This document shows positions 15,036-26,510 of a DNA stretch of 64,000 nucleotides, piece by piece (positions within the stretch are counted from its first letter, which is position 1; the number at the start of each line of letters is the position of its first letter). Source of the DNA: Plasmodium malariae (Eukaryota > Apicomplexa > Aconoidasida > Haemosporida > Plasmodiidae). Below the pieces are notes generated by a model. The model was not told where the DNA came from. It searched no databases and saw nothing but the letters and a program-made list of their open reading frames with translations. Made by a program: the position numbers and the translations under genes. The stretch covers positions 682,001 to 746,000 of the forward strand of contig NC_041775.1 in the NCBI RefSeq assembly GCF_900090045.1, given 5' to 3'.

Positions 15036-16902
15036 ATAAGATCGTATGGACATATGTACGTGCGTGTGAAAAATCTACTTCTCAGCTTAACTTACACTTT
15101 TGAACTCATCCACGGACAAATGCAGTGGTTGCATGTGCACATAAGGAATGTTTACATTGCTGTGTTCATAATTTTTGGATGCGTAAAAATAGTTATATGC
15201 TATCTTAATATGCGGGAAATGTTTTCCAAATTTCAGGGAAATTAATAAATTCTTCACAACCTTTTCTACGTTTGTAATTTGTTTAAAGGATGCAGAGTCT
15301 TCTATCCTGCCACTGTTATTATGGCAGCCTTTTGAAGAGTAATCTTTTCCATCTTTCTCATCCTTGCCAACTTCATCATCTTTTCCAACTTCATCATCTT
15401 TTCCAACTTCGTCATCTTTTCCAACTTCGCCATCTTTTCCAACTTCATCATCTTTTCGAACTTCGCCATCTTTTCGAACTTCGTCATATTTTCCAACTTC
15501 GCCATCTTTTCCAACTTCGCCATCTTTTCCAACTTCATCATCTTTTCGAACTTCGCCATCTTTTCCAACTTCGTTATATTTTCCATTTTTATCATCTAAT
15601 TGGTCAACTGCCTCCTTCGTGTTTATTTTATAAATAATATTCTTCTGATCATCAATAAAAGAAAAGTCTTCATCATACGTGTTAATTACTAAATCGTGTG
15701 CTGCAACATCGTGCGGACTATACAAGGTAAAATTATCAAGAGTGAAACTCGAATCTTTTAATTTAAAATATAACAGAAGTGATAAGTCTTTATCCGTAAG
15801 GAAAACCTTAAAATATAATTTGACATGTCTATTTTCATGTATTAAAAAAAAATGATTTTTCTTCTTCCATTTGTTGCAGCACTGTCTAAGCTTTTGTACA
15901 AATTGGTTTAGTTCCTCCTCCGAGTTACTGCCGAGCAAAGGTTTGTGGTCATCATCGTGTCCACTACTTCTTCTGCTTCCACTGGTAGTATAACTTTTAT
16001 TTATATTCCCATTCTTGTTTCCATTCACATGTTCTTCCTTGCTGCTTGTTGGGTTTGTTTTTTGGAAAGGGGTTTGCCTACTGTATTCCCCCCTTTCACT
16101 CTTCTGTTCACACATGCCACTAGTACCGCTAACATAGGTAGACCGGGTTATACTACTCCCATCCAAGAAGAAGGAGTCGTCATACTTGAAGGGTATGTCG
16201 AAGTTGAAGGTTTGATTGTAGTCCTTTAACTCCAGAAGGCCAGTAAAGTAGTTATAAAAATTAAAGGAATCCCCCTGCTTCCTATTATTAAAAAGAACTA
16301 AAATATTTCTTAGCATAAGACACTTATCCAAATTGATTATATCATTTTTTTTATATATCAAATAATTAATATGCTTTTCTAATTTTTTAAAATATACAAG
16401 TAAATCATAATTAATTTTATACTGATAAAAAAAGATATAAATTTTTGTTATATTCCATAAAATACTACTTGAACTAAAATGCGTAAAAAATATGTAGAGA
16501 GAAAAAAAAAAAATTTTTAAAAAATCAGTATTTTTAAATTCTTTTATTTTATCATACGTTTCTTCAATATATATACTAATAAAATAAATTACATATTCGA
16601 AAGAAGCTATATTAATACGATGAATGGGTTTGTAGCTAATTCTTTCCCTGTCATGATGGATTTTATCGTAAATATTTAATATTACAATTATGTATTCAAA
16701 TATATCATATTTGTCAACTGTATCAAATGAATTGAAATTTTTCTTAAAATCGAATATATCTTTTTCTATTGCAGCATCGTGATCTTCTTCAACATGCGTT
16801 CCATTATATTCCACTCGGTGCGATTTCATTTTCCCCTTCACCTCGTCCTTTTGTGTTCCTCGCTTGTTGTCCTTGTCATTATCGACTTTGTTGTACTCAC
16901 CA

Positions 16903-16939
<37 letters not shown>

Positions 16940-19529
16940 CTTCGATAATGCAAGACTGCTGTGTTACACCCCCTCCGTCGGAATCTTCCGTCGAGCTGCA
17001 TTTCTTGTTCATCTTGTTGACATGTATTTCCTCAACTATACCTTCTGCAGCATTAGTATCACTTGTGCATAGGGATGATATATTATTAGGACATGTTGTC
17101 ATGCGATCATTTCTACCTTCATCCATAGAAAAAGTAGAGTTCAGGTACAGATTTGAATGGCTCCCATATTTTATTCTATTCATATTTGTTACTTGGCATA
17201 ATTGATTATTAAGACTTATATTATGTGAGTGTGGTAGTGCATTACGTAAAGTTCTTTTCATTATAGCAACAGCATAAGTAATAATATAGATTGAACTCAA
17301 AAAATTGGTTGTGATGTGAGTACTTGTTAACTCTTTATTTATTTGCAAAACTTGACTTAGTACTTGTAACTCTTTTGTATGGTTCTTAAGGCACAAAATA
17401 AAAAATAAAATAAAAATATATAAATTCATATTCTCTATATTATTTATATTCTTATCTCCAAAATTTAATATCACATTAATATATTCATCTAAAAAATTTT
17501 GATCCATATTATTATAAAGATATACAAGAATGTCATACACTATATTGTTAAAATTCTTTTTGTTTATCAAGTAATAAAGTATGTTTAACAAGTTCTTTCT
17601 TATTGTACAATCCTTCTGGTAAAAATTTTTTAAAATATTATTTGACAAGTCATTCAACAAGTTATACTTCACAAAGGACTCATATAAATCTGGAATTATA
17701 AAGATGCACTTATACAGCTTTGTTGTTACATATACTATGTTTTTATCTTCACTGAAAAAATACTTCAACAAATGGACAAAACAATGGTACAAGAATCTAT
17801 CGAAGTAGTTCGTGCAATCGCTTTCACGATGGACAGCCGTTTCATCAAGGCAGCGACTGTTCCCACGGATGATGCTACCACTATCGATGCCTTTCCTCCC
17901 ACTGTGTTCTTCATGCACTAGTGTTTCCTCCACTTGTTCCTTTTTATCATTACTACCCTCCTCTTTGCACCTATCCAAAGGAGTTACCATTTCTTCGGCA
18001 CTACTACTTCTAACATTGTCAAGACCACTCTTGCTTACGTTTTTATTCCCTGTGTTCATAACAGGCCTCTGAACACTCAGAGGGGAAGCTGTGCCTACAT
18101 ATCTATCTATGTTCACCTCAACATTGTACTCTTTTTTATAATTAAAAAGAATAAACTCGAAACATTCGTAAGACACACTTTTTGCTTTATTTGTGTAAAA
18201 TATGTGAATAATTAATGAAAGGAATTTCTTATATATTCTGTTTTCATATTTTATTAACTTGTTCATAAATTTAATTATCTTTATCAGCTTCCAATTATCT
18301 ATTAAATGTAACCTCTCATTTAAAATGTTATAAATGAACGGAATAAACGACAAAAATTTCTTCAAATATGTTGAAACTGTATGTCCCTTGTGTATGCTAT
18401 CATCTCTTTTGTATGTCCCGTTTTTACATGATGTACTGTTATTATATCCTCCCTTTTCTGATTGTTCCTCCCCTATTATAGATTTCTTTTTAACCCCATT
18501 TTCACCTGCACATGTCAGATCATTTTTTTCCAAAGTACAAAAAATTTCAGCTAAAATATTAATAATTAAACAACAAAGAGAAGTGTTATTTCTGAATTTG
18601 TAGTTTGCCTGATCATTGGTTAGCTTATCATATGATGTACTTCCATTGTTATAAAGAAGAATAAAATGTTTTTTAATATAATCAAAAAATATATGTAAAA
18701 TTTCAAAATTGCACACAACCAATTTGTAAAAACTTATAATTGTTTTTTTCTGAACATACAGGCAAGAATTATTTAATAACAAAAATATATCACTGTATAA
18801 ATTAGTGCTCATAATATCTGTGCATACGTTACTTACACTGTTAAGGATTAAAACAGTGTTATATATTTTAAAGTCTTTTGCTGTACTTTGTCCTTGCGTG
18901 AAATGGCTCCTTCCACTTTCTGTTGCACTATTACCACAGTGCCCACTACCACTACAATTGTTCATGCTATTACTACATACAACATGGTTACTGCCACTAT
19001 CATTGCAGCAGGAATCAATTGCGCCAACATGATTATTGCAGATGTTTTTGTTACCTCCTCCAGTGAGTAAGCTAATATTTTCCTTAATAATTGTATTTCC
19101 AAAGCTGGATAAGGACTGAAGGACGGACGCCTTGGAATTATGTTCAACATTTGATATTCCCTCTTTGTATAACTCTTTTTTGAATAAATTAATTGAAAGA
19201 AATATGATATCATCATTGTCTGTTATGCTATTTAGAAAAAAAAAACCTCTTCTTTTTAAAACGTATTTATTACATGTTAATAACTCGATAACTGAAAAAT
19301 TGTGCTCTTTATCTATTTTCCTTCCAAACATTTGTAAATACAATAATTTTAATAAAATAAATGATTTTTCCTTAATAATAGAATTGTTCAAACCAAATAT
19401 CGTTTCATGTTGTTTCTTCTTTTCAACTTCTTTTAAACTGCTTATACATATTTGATAGTTTCTCTCGACATTTTTTATGTTGTCATCTCTTTTTATATCT
19501 TTTATTAATTCAATAAATGACGTGTTCAT
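14241..19529 (-). CDS. AP-3 complex delta-type large adaptin
   Basis: This is a large adaptin subunit, most like delta of the AP-3 vesicle coat. Exon 1 is 15096-19529, exon 2 14699-14930 and exon 3 14241-14440. The introns are 165 bases (AGT then GTAAGT; phase 0) and 258 bases (phase 1). The predicted protein is 1621 residues. The trunk starts with FIELIKDIKRD, KSFILLKLLYLQMFGRKI and KYVLKRRGFFFLNSITD, as in gamma/delta/epsilon adaptins. Residues near 413 (NWKLIKIIKFMNKL, then SYECFEFIL) match the NWVLIKIIKLF and LLYECV block of AP-3 delta. AP-4 epsilon is the alternative. Parasite features are Asn/Asp-rich loops, a Lys run encoded by 16907-16940, and an acidic-basic decapeptide-like repeat (residues 1314-1388). 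I chose the ATG at 19529; the frame stays open through a 30-base repeat to 19934, but that part reads as hydrophobic low complexity. Confidence 0.87.
15365..15590 (-). repeat. coding repeat GKD(G/D)EV in AP-3 delta
   Basis: Tandem units, mostly 18 bases, encode repeated six-residue motifs of Gly-Lys-Asp-x-Glu-Val type (with Arg or Tyr variants). They lie between the trunk and the conserved C-terminal part of the adaptin. The opposite strand carries a His/Leu/Phe-rich shadow frame. Confidence 0.88.
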
Positions 19530-19599
19530 TTTTAAAGAAAAGCCCTTCCTCTTCTGATATTCCTTCGGCGGACTCGAACGATCTTCGGAATTGTCAAAC

Positions 19600-19855
19600 G
19601 GGAAGGCGGAAGGAGGGGAATAAACGAGAAAGATTGGGAAAGAAAGGCAAAGTAAAAGAAAAAATGGGAAAGAAAAGCAAAGTAAAAGAAAAAATGGGAA
19701 AGAAAGGCAAAGTAAAAGAAGGAATGGGAAAGAAAAGCAAAGTAAAAGAAAAAATGGGAAAGAAAGGCAAAGTAAAAGAAAAAATGGGAAAGAAAGGTAA
19801 AGTAAAAGAAAGAATGGGAAAGAAAGGCAAAGTAAAAGAAAGAAAGGGAAAGAAA
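19600..19855. repeat. 30-bp purine-rich tandem repeat, about 8 copies
   Basis: The core of each unit is gggaaagaaaggcaaag followed by taaaagaaaaaat, with ggc/agc and aaa/gga variants. It is purine-only on plus apart from a T and a C per unit. Because 30 is a multiple of three, a Lys/Gly/Val frame (plus) and a Phe/Leu/Ser hydrophobic frame (minus) both remain open, the latter continuous with the AP-3 delta frame. Confidence 0.9.
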
Positions 19856-20754
19856 AAAAAAAAATATGAATTATTCCCTTTTTACCTTGCTGTTCATGTA
19901 AAAAGAAAAGGAAAAAAAAAAAAAAAAAAAACATTAAATTCTTCCCTTTTTAACCTTACTGTTCATGCAAAAATCTTTGAGGCGGAAAGGTGGCGTATAT
20001 ATGTACAAACAAACAGGCACATACATACATACTTATAAAATATATACATAATATATAATACATAATATATACCACATAATACGCAATATATAATATACAT
20101 TTAAGCATACATGCATGTTCACTAATATGATCAGGTAAAAAATTACAAATTATTTCCTGCTCATACTTCATATCATTTCCCGTAACAGGGTGTGTTACCT
20201 TTCTGCGCAGTTATTTTTGGCATGTCAAGAAAAGTATTTATTCATCTCTTCCTGTGAAGCATTCATTCATTTCTTCTATTATGTTATATCCGTATTATTT
20301 TATGTAAGTTTATGTAAGTTTATGTAAGTTTATGGAAGTTTATGGAAGTTTATGGAAGTTTATGGAAGTAGCCCTTTATTTTTATTTTTTTTTTCTAGAC
20401 CGTAAACCAAACGCCGTGCATCATTATTTCGTTTGTTCGCTAATTCGTTGGGTAATTTGTTCGTTCGGTCGTTCGTTATTTTTCAACTTTTTCATTTTTT
20501 TTATTTGTATTTTTTTTTTTTTTTTACGAATATTATGAACTCGTACATATTTTACATGTGTCCCATCACATATTAGCCCGTCGCGTACCATGCCACTGTC
20601 AATAAAGTGAGTCCCCCCCAACATGAAGACTAACAATTAAAAAGATACAATTGCTTCTTAAAACTGTCAAATATTTAAGCAAAAATGAGAGGGTTAATCC
20701 GTTAAGTTTTTTGGCTTGAAGTTTGCAAACCTTAACAACAAGAAAAAATAGAAA

Positions 20755-20945
20755 GAAAAAATAAAATGAAAAAATAGAACGAAAAAATAAAATGAAAAAA
20801 TAGAACGAAAAAATAGAACGAAAAAATAGAACGAAAAAATAAAATGAAAAAATAAAAAGAAAAAGAAGAAGAAGAAGAAGAAGAAGAAGAAGAAGAAGAA
20901 GAAAGAGAAAGGGAAAGAGAAAGAGAAAGAGAAAGAGAAAAATAA
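20755..20945. repeat. purine-rich short repeats (gaacgaaaaaata, gaa, gagaaa)
   Basis: About seven 14-base units are followed by a (gaa)n run (20866-20902) and then agagaaag units. Nearly all purine on the plus strand for 190 bases. Confidence 0.85.
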
Positions 20946-21364
20946 AAAGAACATCAACAGATACAGTTACAGGGACAGTTACATGAACAGGAACAAAAAA
21001 AAAAAAAAAAAAAAACCTCAAAAAGTTCAAGCATAAATGGCACAAAAAAATTGAAAAAAATTTAAGCCACAAACAAAACAAACTTTTGAAGACACGTCCA
21101 CTAGCATGTTGTATACGAATTAGGAACAAATTTCCTTTTTTTTGAGTTTTAAAAACAAAATGACGAAAAGGGGGAGAAGGAACAACGTGAAAAAGTAAGT
21201 GGCAGTTTTAACCTAAAATGCAGGCTATACCCACTTGCAATTGTAGCTGCACGGGCAGATATATGCATATTTAAACCTGCCCGTACATATGTACCTACAT
21301 GTATACGGGTGTATATATGTATATACGTGCATGTACTGAAGTGCAAAAACTGCAGCGTCTCATC

Positions 21365-24300
21365 TTACCCCTCGAAAATGTGAACATAAATCTTCCCCAT
21401 AACACTTTTTATATATGAAGAGTAATCACTAAAACCGCCATGCCCACCTCTTTTTGAAAAGGAAATGTACAGTCGTTTGTCCATACTACATGAATCATTG
21501 TGGAAATTTAAAAAGTTAAGCCCTTTATTTAGTAGTGAAAGCTTGTAATCATTTAGAAAAACATAGTAGTACTGCTTCACCTCCACATTTTTATAATTAA
21601 TATATTTTAAAATATATTTAATCGAATTGTAATTAGGACATATTATATCATATTTGTTTAAATATAAAATAATGGAATTTTTAAAAAACATATTTTCACT
21701 ATTCTTTGTCAAAGGAAAGATAATTGATCTTGTTTTATTTTTTTCCATTGTATATACTTCATCGTACTTTGGAGTTATATTATAATAAGGACATAAGGAA
21801 TATAAGAGTAGCAAACTGTTTTTTTGAAAAGAGATCATTGAACCCTTTTTGTGAGTACGTTTTTTACACAAGTAGTCGCAAACAAATGCTTTGGAAAACC
21901 TGCGCGCAGTGGTTTGGCCCCTCCTTCGGCTAGTAGTAAACGTACTGGAAGTACTGGAAGTATTGGAAGTATTGGAAGTATTGGAAGTATTGGAAGTATT
22001 GGTAGTAGTGGGCGTAGTGGACGTAGTGGATGTAGTGGATGTAGCTGCAGTTGTAGAGATAGGGGGAGCCGCCCTAGCGGATAGGCTGTTACGCAAGTCC
22101 AAGTTACCGAATTCCAGGTGCTCCGATGCAACATGAGGGTTAGTCATATCAGTTAAATTGTTAAAAAAGTCTAAGAAGGGGTTAACAAAAACAATAGTTT
22201 GAACGATTTTTTTAAAATGATTTAGTATATATCCCCCAAGCATTCCACTATTGGAATGAAGATGTAGAGATATATTTTCTGTATCACTTATATTGTTATA
22301 TTTAATAAAATTAATACAATCAATTAAATCTTGAATTGTTCTCATTTTTTCATATGTTTTTGATTTATATTTGTCCTTCTTCATGGGAAATCCACCTGAA
22401 CCAGTCAGATGAAAATAAACAATAATATAATCATTTAGAAGGTAATAATAGTACTCATCTGAGTAACTGCAACTGTTCACCTGACTGTAAAAAGGATATA
22501 CGTTAATTATTACTTTGCTGGCGTGAACAAATAGCGGAAGGCCACTACTGTTGTAAATGCTGTAGTGGTGGGCATTTGGGGGGTATCGGTTAGAAGTGGG
22601 AAAGAAGGTGACAGGTGCTGCTGCTGTGGATGCAGACAATTCCCCAGTTTGATCGTCCAATGCGCAGGTAGTACCCTCCCCATTGAGGTACTGAAAAAAA
22701 CTTCCGTAATCCTCCTTGCAACGGCAATGCACATTAACATTGTTCTTTTTCTTATAAATTAGCGTAATTGGTATTCTTTCCATTCCTGTTGTATTTATAA
22801 ATACATCTTTTATTGCAAAATATTTCCTTTTTTGAAAAATCGTCTCGAATTCGTTGTCATATAATATGTTATTCTTACCAGAAAAGAAAATATTCTTGTG
22901 TTCTTTTTTTTTTTTTTTTTTTTGGTGCATATTTTTTGGTAAGGATAGAATACCCTCCCTTAAATTATAGACTAATTTAATGTTATTCGTAAATGGATTC
23001 GATATAGAAAAGTAGACAAGATGGTTTTTAAATTGATTGTTAATGCCACCTAGTATACCCCCCTTGGTGATTGGCAGAAGTATTATTTTTATCTTTCCGA
23101 TTATTCGTTCCTCTCGTTTTTCGTTTTCATCATGTTCTTCTCTTCCTTGGAGGCGCTTTTTCAAAATGTACTCCTTCACACTGGAATTGTTACTGCCCTC
23201 TCGAAACATCTTACTACTGATCAATTTTCTGAACAAATATATGATACATACGAATGGATTTAAAAAATACCTGTACATGTACAGAATTAATCCATATTTG
23301 GTCACGTCAAAATCTTGCAGTGTGCAGTTTTTTAGAGTTGTCAACTTTGTCAACATACTTATTATGTTTACCTTTTGTCTTGTTAGATATACTAAATACT
23401 TTGGAAAACACAAAATTTGTTTCCTTGGGTGTTGCCCTGATTGTTTCTGTGTACACTGCCCCATTCGTTTCCCCGTTCGTTTTCTCATTTGTACCACCGT
23501 TTCCTCCCTTTTTACTGCCGCCTTTTTTTCACTTCTCCCTTTTTTCTTCCTCCTTAAAAGACGGCTCAATTTGTTATAATCAAAAAAATAAATTTCCGTG
23601 TTGTTGTTTCTGGGAAGTATAATAATTATATGGTTAAAAAAATTTTCTAATAAGCACTTACCTTTTAAAAATACTCCAACAAATTGAATTATACTTAGCT
23701 GATAATTTTTACTCTTTTTTTTTCCCTTTACGTGGATCAAAAACAAATTATTATGTACATGACTTCCACTTAAAAGGAAAATTCTTTTCTGATCCTTACT
23801 CTTGTACATGTTCAGGAAATATTCTTCTTGCTTTTCTTCGAATATTAACTTTTGATGGAAAATAGATGAGCTTAAAAAGAGTTTGTTACATCTATATTTA
23901 TCATTTAACTGTGTGTAAAGGAAGTCGTTCTTCTTTTTTAACGGAATAAATTCAATGTTTTGTATTCCTTCCTCTAAGAAGGTACATCGTCTGATCATGT
24001 GAAATTTATTTCTGTACAAGCCCTTACTACAACTGTAATTCGCATTCTGTTTGTTGGAGGTTGCATAAGTTTTGCTCCTTTCGTTAGTTTTTGAGCGGGT
24101 ACCACGACAAAACGTGTCCCATTTCTCATCCATAAAAGTGTTCTTCCCCTTTTTAATTATTTTCATTTTAACTTTTCTTCTCGTTTTAACTTTCATTTTA
24201 ATTTCCCTTCTCGTTTTAACTTTCCTTTTAATTTCCCTTCTCGTTTTAATTTTCCTTTTAATTTCCCTTCTCGTTTTAATTTTCCTTTTAATTTCCCTTC

Positions 24301-25024
24301 TCGTTTTAATTTTCCTTTTTTTTGTTTTTATTTTTTTTTCTTTACCTTGTACACACCGCTTACTATGAATAGTGCACTTTTTCCTCCCTGTCCTGAGTCT
24401 ATATTTTACTACATCTTCCTTGGTACAACTACCATTAGAAGTATACAGCGAATCAATTTTATCAATGTGGATGTCCTTAATTGGTATTGTGCCTTTGAAC
24501 AAATAACAAAGATTTAAATGATAATCATTTCTTTCAACTATGAAAGAAAATAAATTATTTTTGAAAATATTAAAAAATTTAATATTAAAATTTGAAGGAA
24601 ATATTACAACAATTTCTGAGTACAATTTGGATATACAATTTTCCTCCTTCAACTGATTTATCGATTTGTTACTTAGATAAAAATACATCTCATGGATGAT
24701 TTTTCTTTTTATCCTTTTCCTGCATATCATAATATGCTTATCAGTTTTCATTTCAAAATAGATATATCTATTAGTTAGTATTAACTCATCTTCTACATTT
24801 TTTTCAAAGGACATATAATTTTTCCTTAATAACAGCTGAACGTCGTTCTTTATTTTACTACTATTCCTATCAATTTTTTCCTTATAATTATTAAAAAACG
24901 TTTTCATTAAATTTATTTCTTTTAAGTATTTGCTTACTTTGTTACATTCAAAAATATTTTTTATCTTTTCAACGTGGTGGTACGAGTCTGTAACTCTGCC
25001 AAATACATAATTGTTGATTTTCAT
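21365..25024 (-). CDS. oligopeptidase B-like (S9A family) protein, probably catalytically impaired
   Basis: The 1219-residue product follows the prolyl-oligopeptidase S9A order but is much longer than the usual 690-730. The N-terminus reads VTDSYHHVEKIKNIFECNKV and ILTNRYIYFEMKTDKHIMICRKR, like the oligopeptidase B start. The C-terminal hydrolase part has YIIVYFHLTGSGGFPM, TIQDLIDCINFIKYNNISD, then HSNSGMLGG (Ser926) and VNPFLDFFNNLTDMTNP, like family blocks RGGGE, TDFIDCAEYL, GGSAGG and VPFVDVVTTML. The catalytic His is kept (GGHGGFSDY, His1195). The serine elbow lacks the first glycines, and the Asp in the GLxDxRVxY loop is replaced in LCPYYNITPKYDEVY, so normal triad chemistry is doubtful. 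Insertions include a Lys/Arg repeat (about 231-286) and a Thr/Ser/Asn run (about 986-1035). The stop overlaps a GTAAGA donor-like site, but the length after His matches the family. Confidence 0.75.
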   Translation of the reverse strand: MKINNYVFGRVTDSYHHVEKIKNIFECNKVSKYLKEINLMKTFFNNYKEKIDRNSSKIKNDVQLLLRKNYMSFEKNVEDELILTNRYIYFEMKTDKHIMICRKRIKRKIIHEMYFYLSNKSINQLKEENCISKLYSEIVVIFPSNFNIKFFNIFKNNLFSFIVERNDYHLNLCYLFKGTIPIKDIHIDKIDSLYTSNGSCTKEDVVKYRLRTGRKKCTIHSKRCVQGKEKKIKTKKRKIKTRREIKRKIKTRREIKRKIKTRREIKRKVKTRREIKMKVKTRRKVKMKIIKKGKNTFMDEKWDTFCRGTRSKTNERSKTYATSNKQNANYSCSKGLYRNKFHMIRRCTFLEEGIQNIEFIPLKKKNDFLYTQLNDKYRCNKLFLSSSIFHQKLIFEEKQEEYFLNMYKSKDQKRIFLLSGSHVHNNLFLIHVKGKKKSKNYQLSIIQFVGVFLKGKCLLENFFNHIIIILPRNNNTEIYFFDYNKLSRLLRRKKKGRSEKKAAVKREETVVQMRKRTGKRMGQCTQKQSGQHPRKQILCFPKYLVYLTRQKVNIISMLTKLTTLKNCTLQDFDVTKYGLILYMYRYFLNPFVCIIYLFRKLISSKMFREGSNNSSVKEYILKKRLQGREEHDENEKREERIIGKIKIILLPITKGGILGGINNQFKNHLVYFSISNPFTNNIKLVYNLREGILSLPKNMHQKKKKKKEHKNIFFSGKNNILYDNEFETIFQKRKYFAIKDVFINTTGMERIPITLIYKKKNNVNVHCRCKEDYGSFFQYLNGEGTTCALDDQTGELSASTAAAPVTFFPTSNRYPPNAHHYSIYNSSGLPLFVHASKVIINVYPFYSQVNSCSYSDEYYYYLLNDYIIVYFHLTGSGGFPMKKDKYKSKTYEKMRTIQDLIDCINFIKYNNISDTENISLHLHSNSGMLGGYILNHFKKIVQTIVFVNPFLDFFNNLTDMTNPHVASEHLEFGNLDLRNSLSARAAPPISTTAATSTTSTTSTTPTTTNTSNTSNTSNTSNTSSTSSTFTTSRRRGQTTARRFSKAFVCDYLCKKRTHKKGSMISFQKNSLLLLYSLCPYYNITPKYDEVYTMEKNKTRSIIFPLTKNSENMFFKNSIILYLNKYDIICPNYNSIKYILKYINYKNVEVKQYYYVFLNDYKLSLLNKGLNFLNFHNDSCSMDKRLYISFSKRGGHGGFSDYSSYIKSVMGKIYVHIFEG
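24166..24315 (-). repeat. 30-bp coding repeat (Lys/Arg-rich decapeptide, about 5 copies)
   Basis: Five tandem units of 30 bases encode KRKIKTRREI-type decapeptides inside the oligopeptidase-like protein. They form a strongly basic insertion where the family normally has the beta-propeller. Confidence 0.9.
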
Positions 25025-25340
25025 TTCGCGGAGGGATAGTGCGCAAGTGAAGCAATGTGGGCTTGATGAAGAAGTATAGTAGTGGCTGATAGATGGACAG
25101 ACTAAGAAACGGACAGACTAACGGATGATAGGAAAACAAATTATCATGATGATCTAATCTTTGCATAACATGTTGTGTTACCCTTAAAAGGTCCACAAAC
25201 AATATAAAAATCCTTAATTATATCATATTTCATTAACAGTTTTAAATTTCTGAAGTAAATTACCTTCTTCATTACAACAAAAAGGTATTCAATGTTTTTG
25301 AATAAAGCGTATATATACATACATATACATATACATACAT

Positions 25341-25407
<67 letters not shown>

Positions 25408-26510
25408 GATGTACTATATAGAGATATATTACTCCCTTTAGGCATTTTTTTTTTTTTTTTTTTTTTTTTTTCTAACTTAAATTTGCACGCTGCTGCAAAA
25501 TATATGCCGCTTTTTCACCATATTGCTTTAACGTAAATTGCAAAATGATCAGTCAAAATTAAAAAGATAAAAGGAAAGAATTAGAAGAATTAGAAGCAAA
25601 AAATTAGAAGTAAAATCTACAATTAAAATGTGCTATTAAAAATTAAAAAGGTAAATGAATGAGATCAAAACATGAGCATATATAAAATGTGAGGATAAAC
25701 ACATATTGCAAGGGGGGGGGGACCAAAATACAAAATTAAAAATGACAAGTTCAAATATAATTTTCAACATGAACAAGCAAGGAAACAAAGACATAAAGAC
25801 CCCTTAACAAAAGTAAGAGGGGTCCCCAACTGTATAAACTTAACAATTGAAGGTATGTATATATTAAACATATGCTAATTAATGAGTATATTCTCTTATG
25901 AACATAAAGATAAAGAAGTATACAAACTGTTGAAAAATTTAATATTCTGAATGGGCAATGAGTAAGTATAAAACTGATACACGTTCATTTCGACTATGGC
26001 AAGGGCGTTAATGTGCATATACATACGTACATATATATGTGTGCATTTGTATGACAAACCCTCTCTACTCTTTACAGCGACATGAAACAAACATAAAATA
26101 AAAAAAAATAAAACATGTACAGTTATATACATAAAGCAAAAATATCAAAAAAAAAAAAGAAACGAATAAATGCGCTAAACAGCAGTTTACATGACCGTTC
26201 ATGCTCTTATCTGATTTCACCCGTTCACTCTTATGCTCATCTATTAAATTTTTATTTCAAAATAACAATAAAACCAGTAATACGAATAAACAATACAAGT
26301 AAACAATACAAGTAAACAATACAAGTAAACAATACAAGTAAACAATACAAGTAAACAATACAAGTAAACAATGCAAGTAAACAATGCAAGTAAACAATAC
26401 AAGTAAACAATGCAAGTAAACAATACAAATATCAAATGATCCAGTTCCCCTTTTGCTTTATGAATAAGCTCCTCCATCATAAAGCGACTTTAAAAAAAAA
26501 AAAAAAAAAG
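25025..26510. other. intergenic, upstream of the oligopeptidase-like gene
   Basis: Both neighbours are minus-strand genes. It contains a long (TA)n at 25340-25405 preceded by (catata)n, poly-T (25447-25471), AT-rich sequence and a 13-base minisatellite (26283-26430). No exon or RNA gene was recognised. Confidence 0.55.
26283..26430. repeat. 13-bp tandem repeat (acaatacaagtaa), about 11 copies
   Basis: Near-perfect head-to-tail copies with ata/atg variants. It lies 80 bases beyond the stop codon of tyrosyl-tRNA synthetase, in its probable 3' flank. Because 39 bases restore the frame, three interleaved frames stay open by chance. Confidence 0.93.

Larger units (their letters stand above)
19530..21364. 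other. intergenic, upstream of AP-3 delta and downstream of the oligopeptidase-like gene
   Basis: Both neighbours are on the minus strand. The left part is a 30-base purine-rich minisatellite (19600-19855), followed by poly-A (19909-19931) and an (ATA/TAC)-rich stretch. Short ttatggaag repeats occupy 20300-20370; the block 20750-20945 is purine-rich with 13-14 base gaacgaaaaaata units, gaa runs and gagaaa runs. No accepted coding exon. Confidence 0.55.

Noticed and set aside
15290..15637. His/Leu/Phe- and Ser/Phe-rich plus frames
   Set aside because: They are antisense shadows of the GKDxEV repeat in the AP-3 delta gene.
21355..21372. GTAAGA donor overlapping the stop of the oligopeptidase-like gene, implying another exon
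   Set aside because: The protein already reaches the family's usual C-terminal length, and sequence beyond (20.6-21.3 kb) is low complexity.
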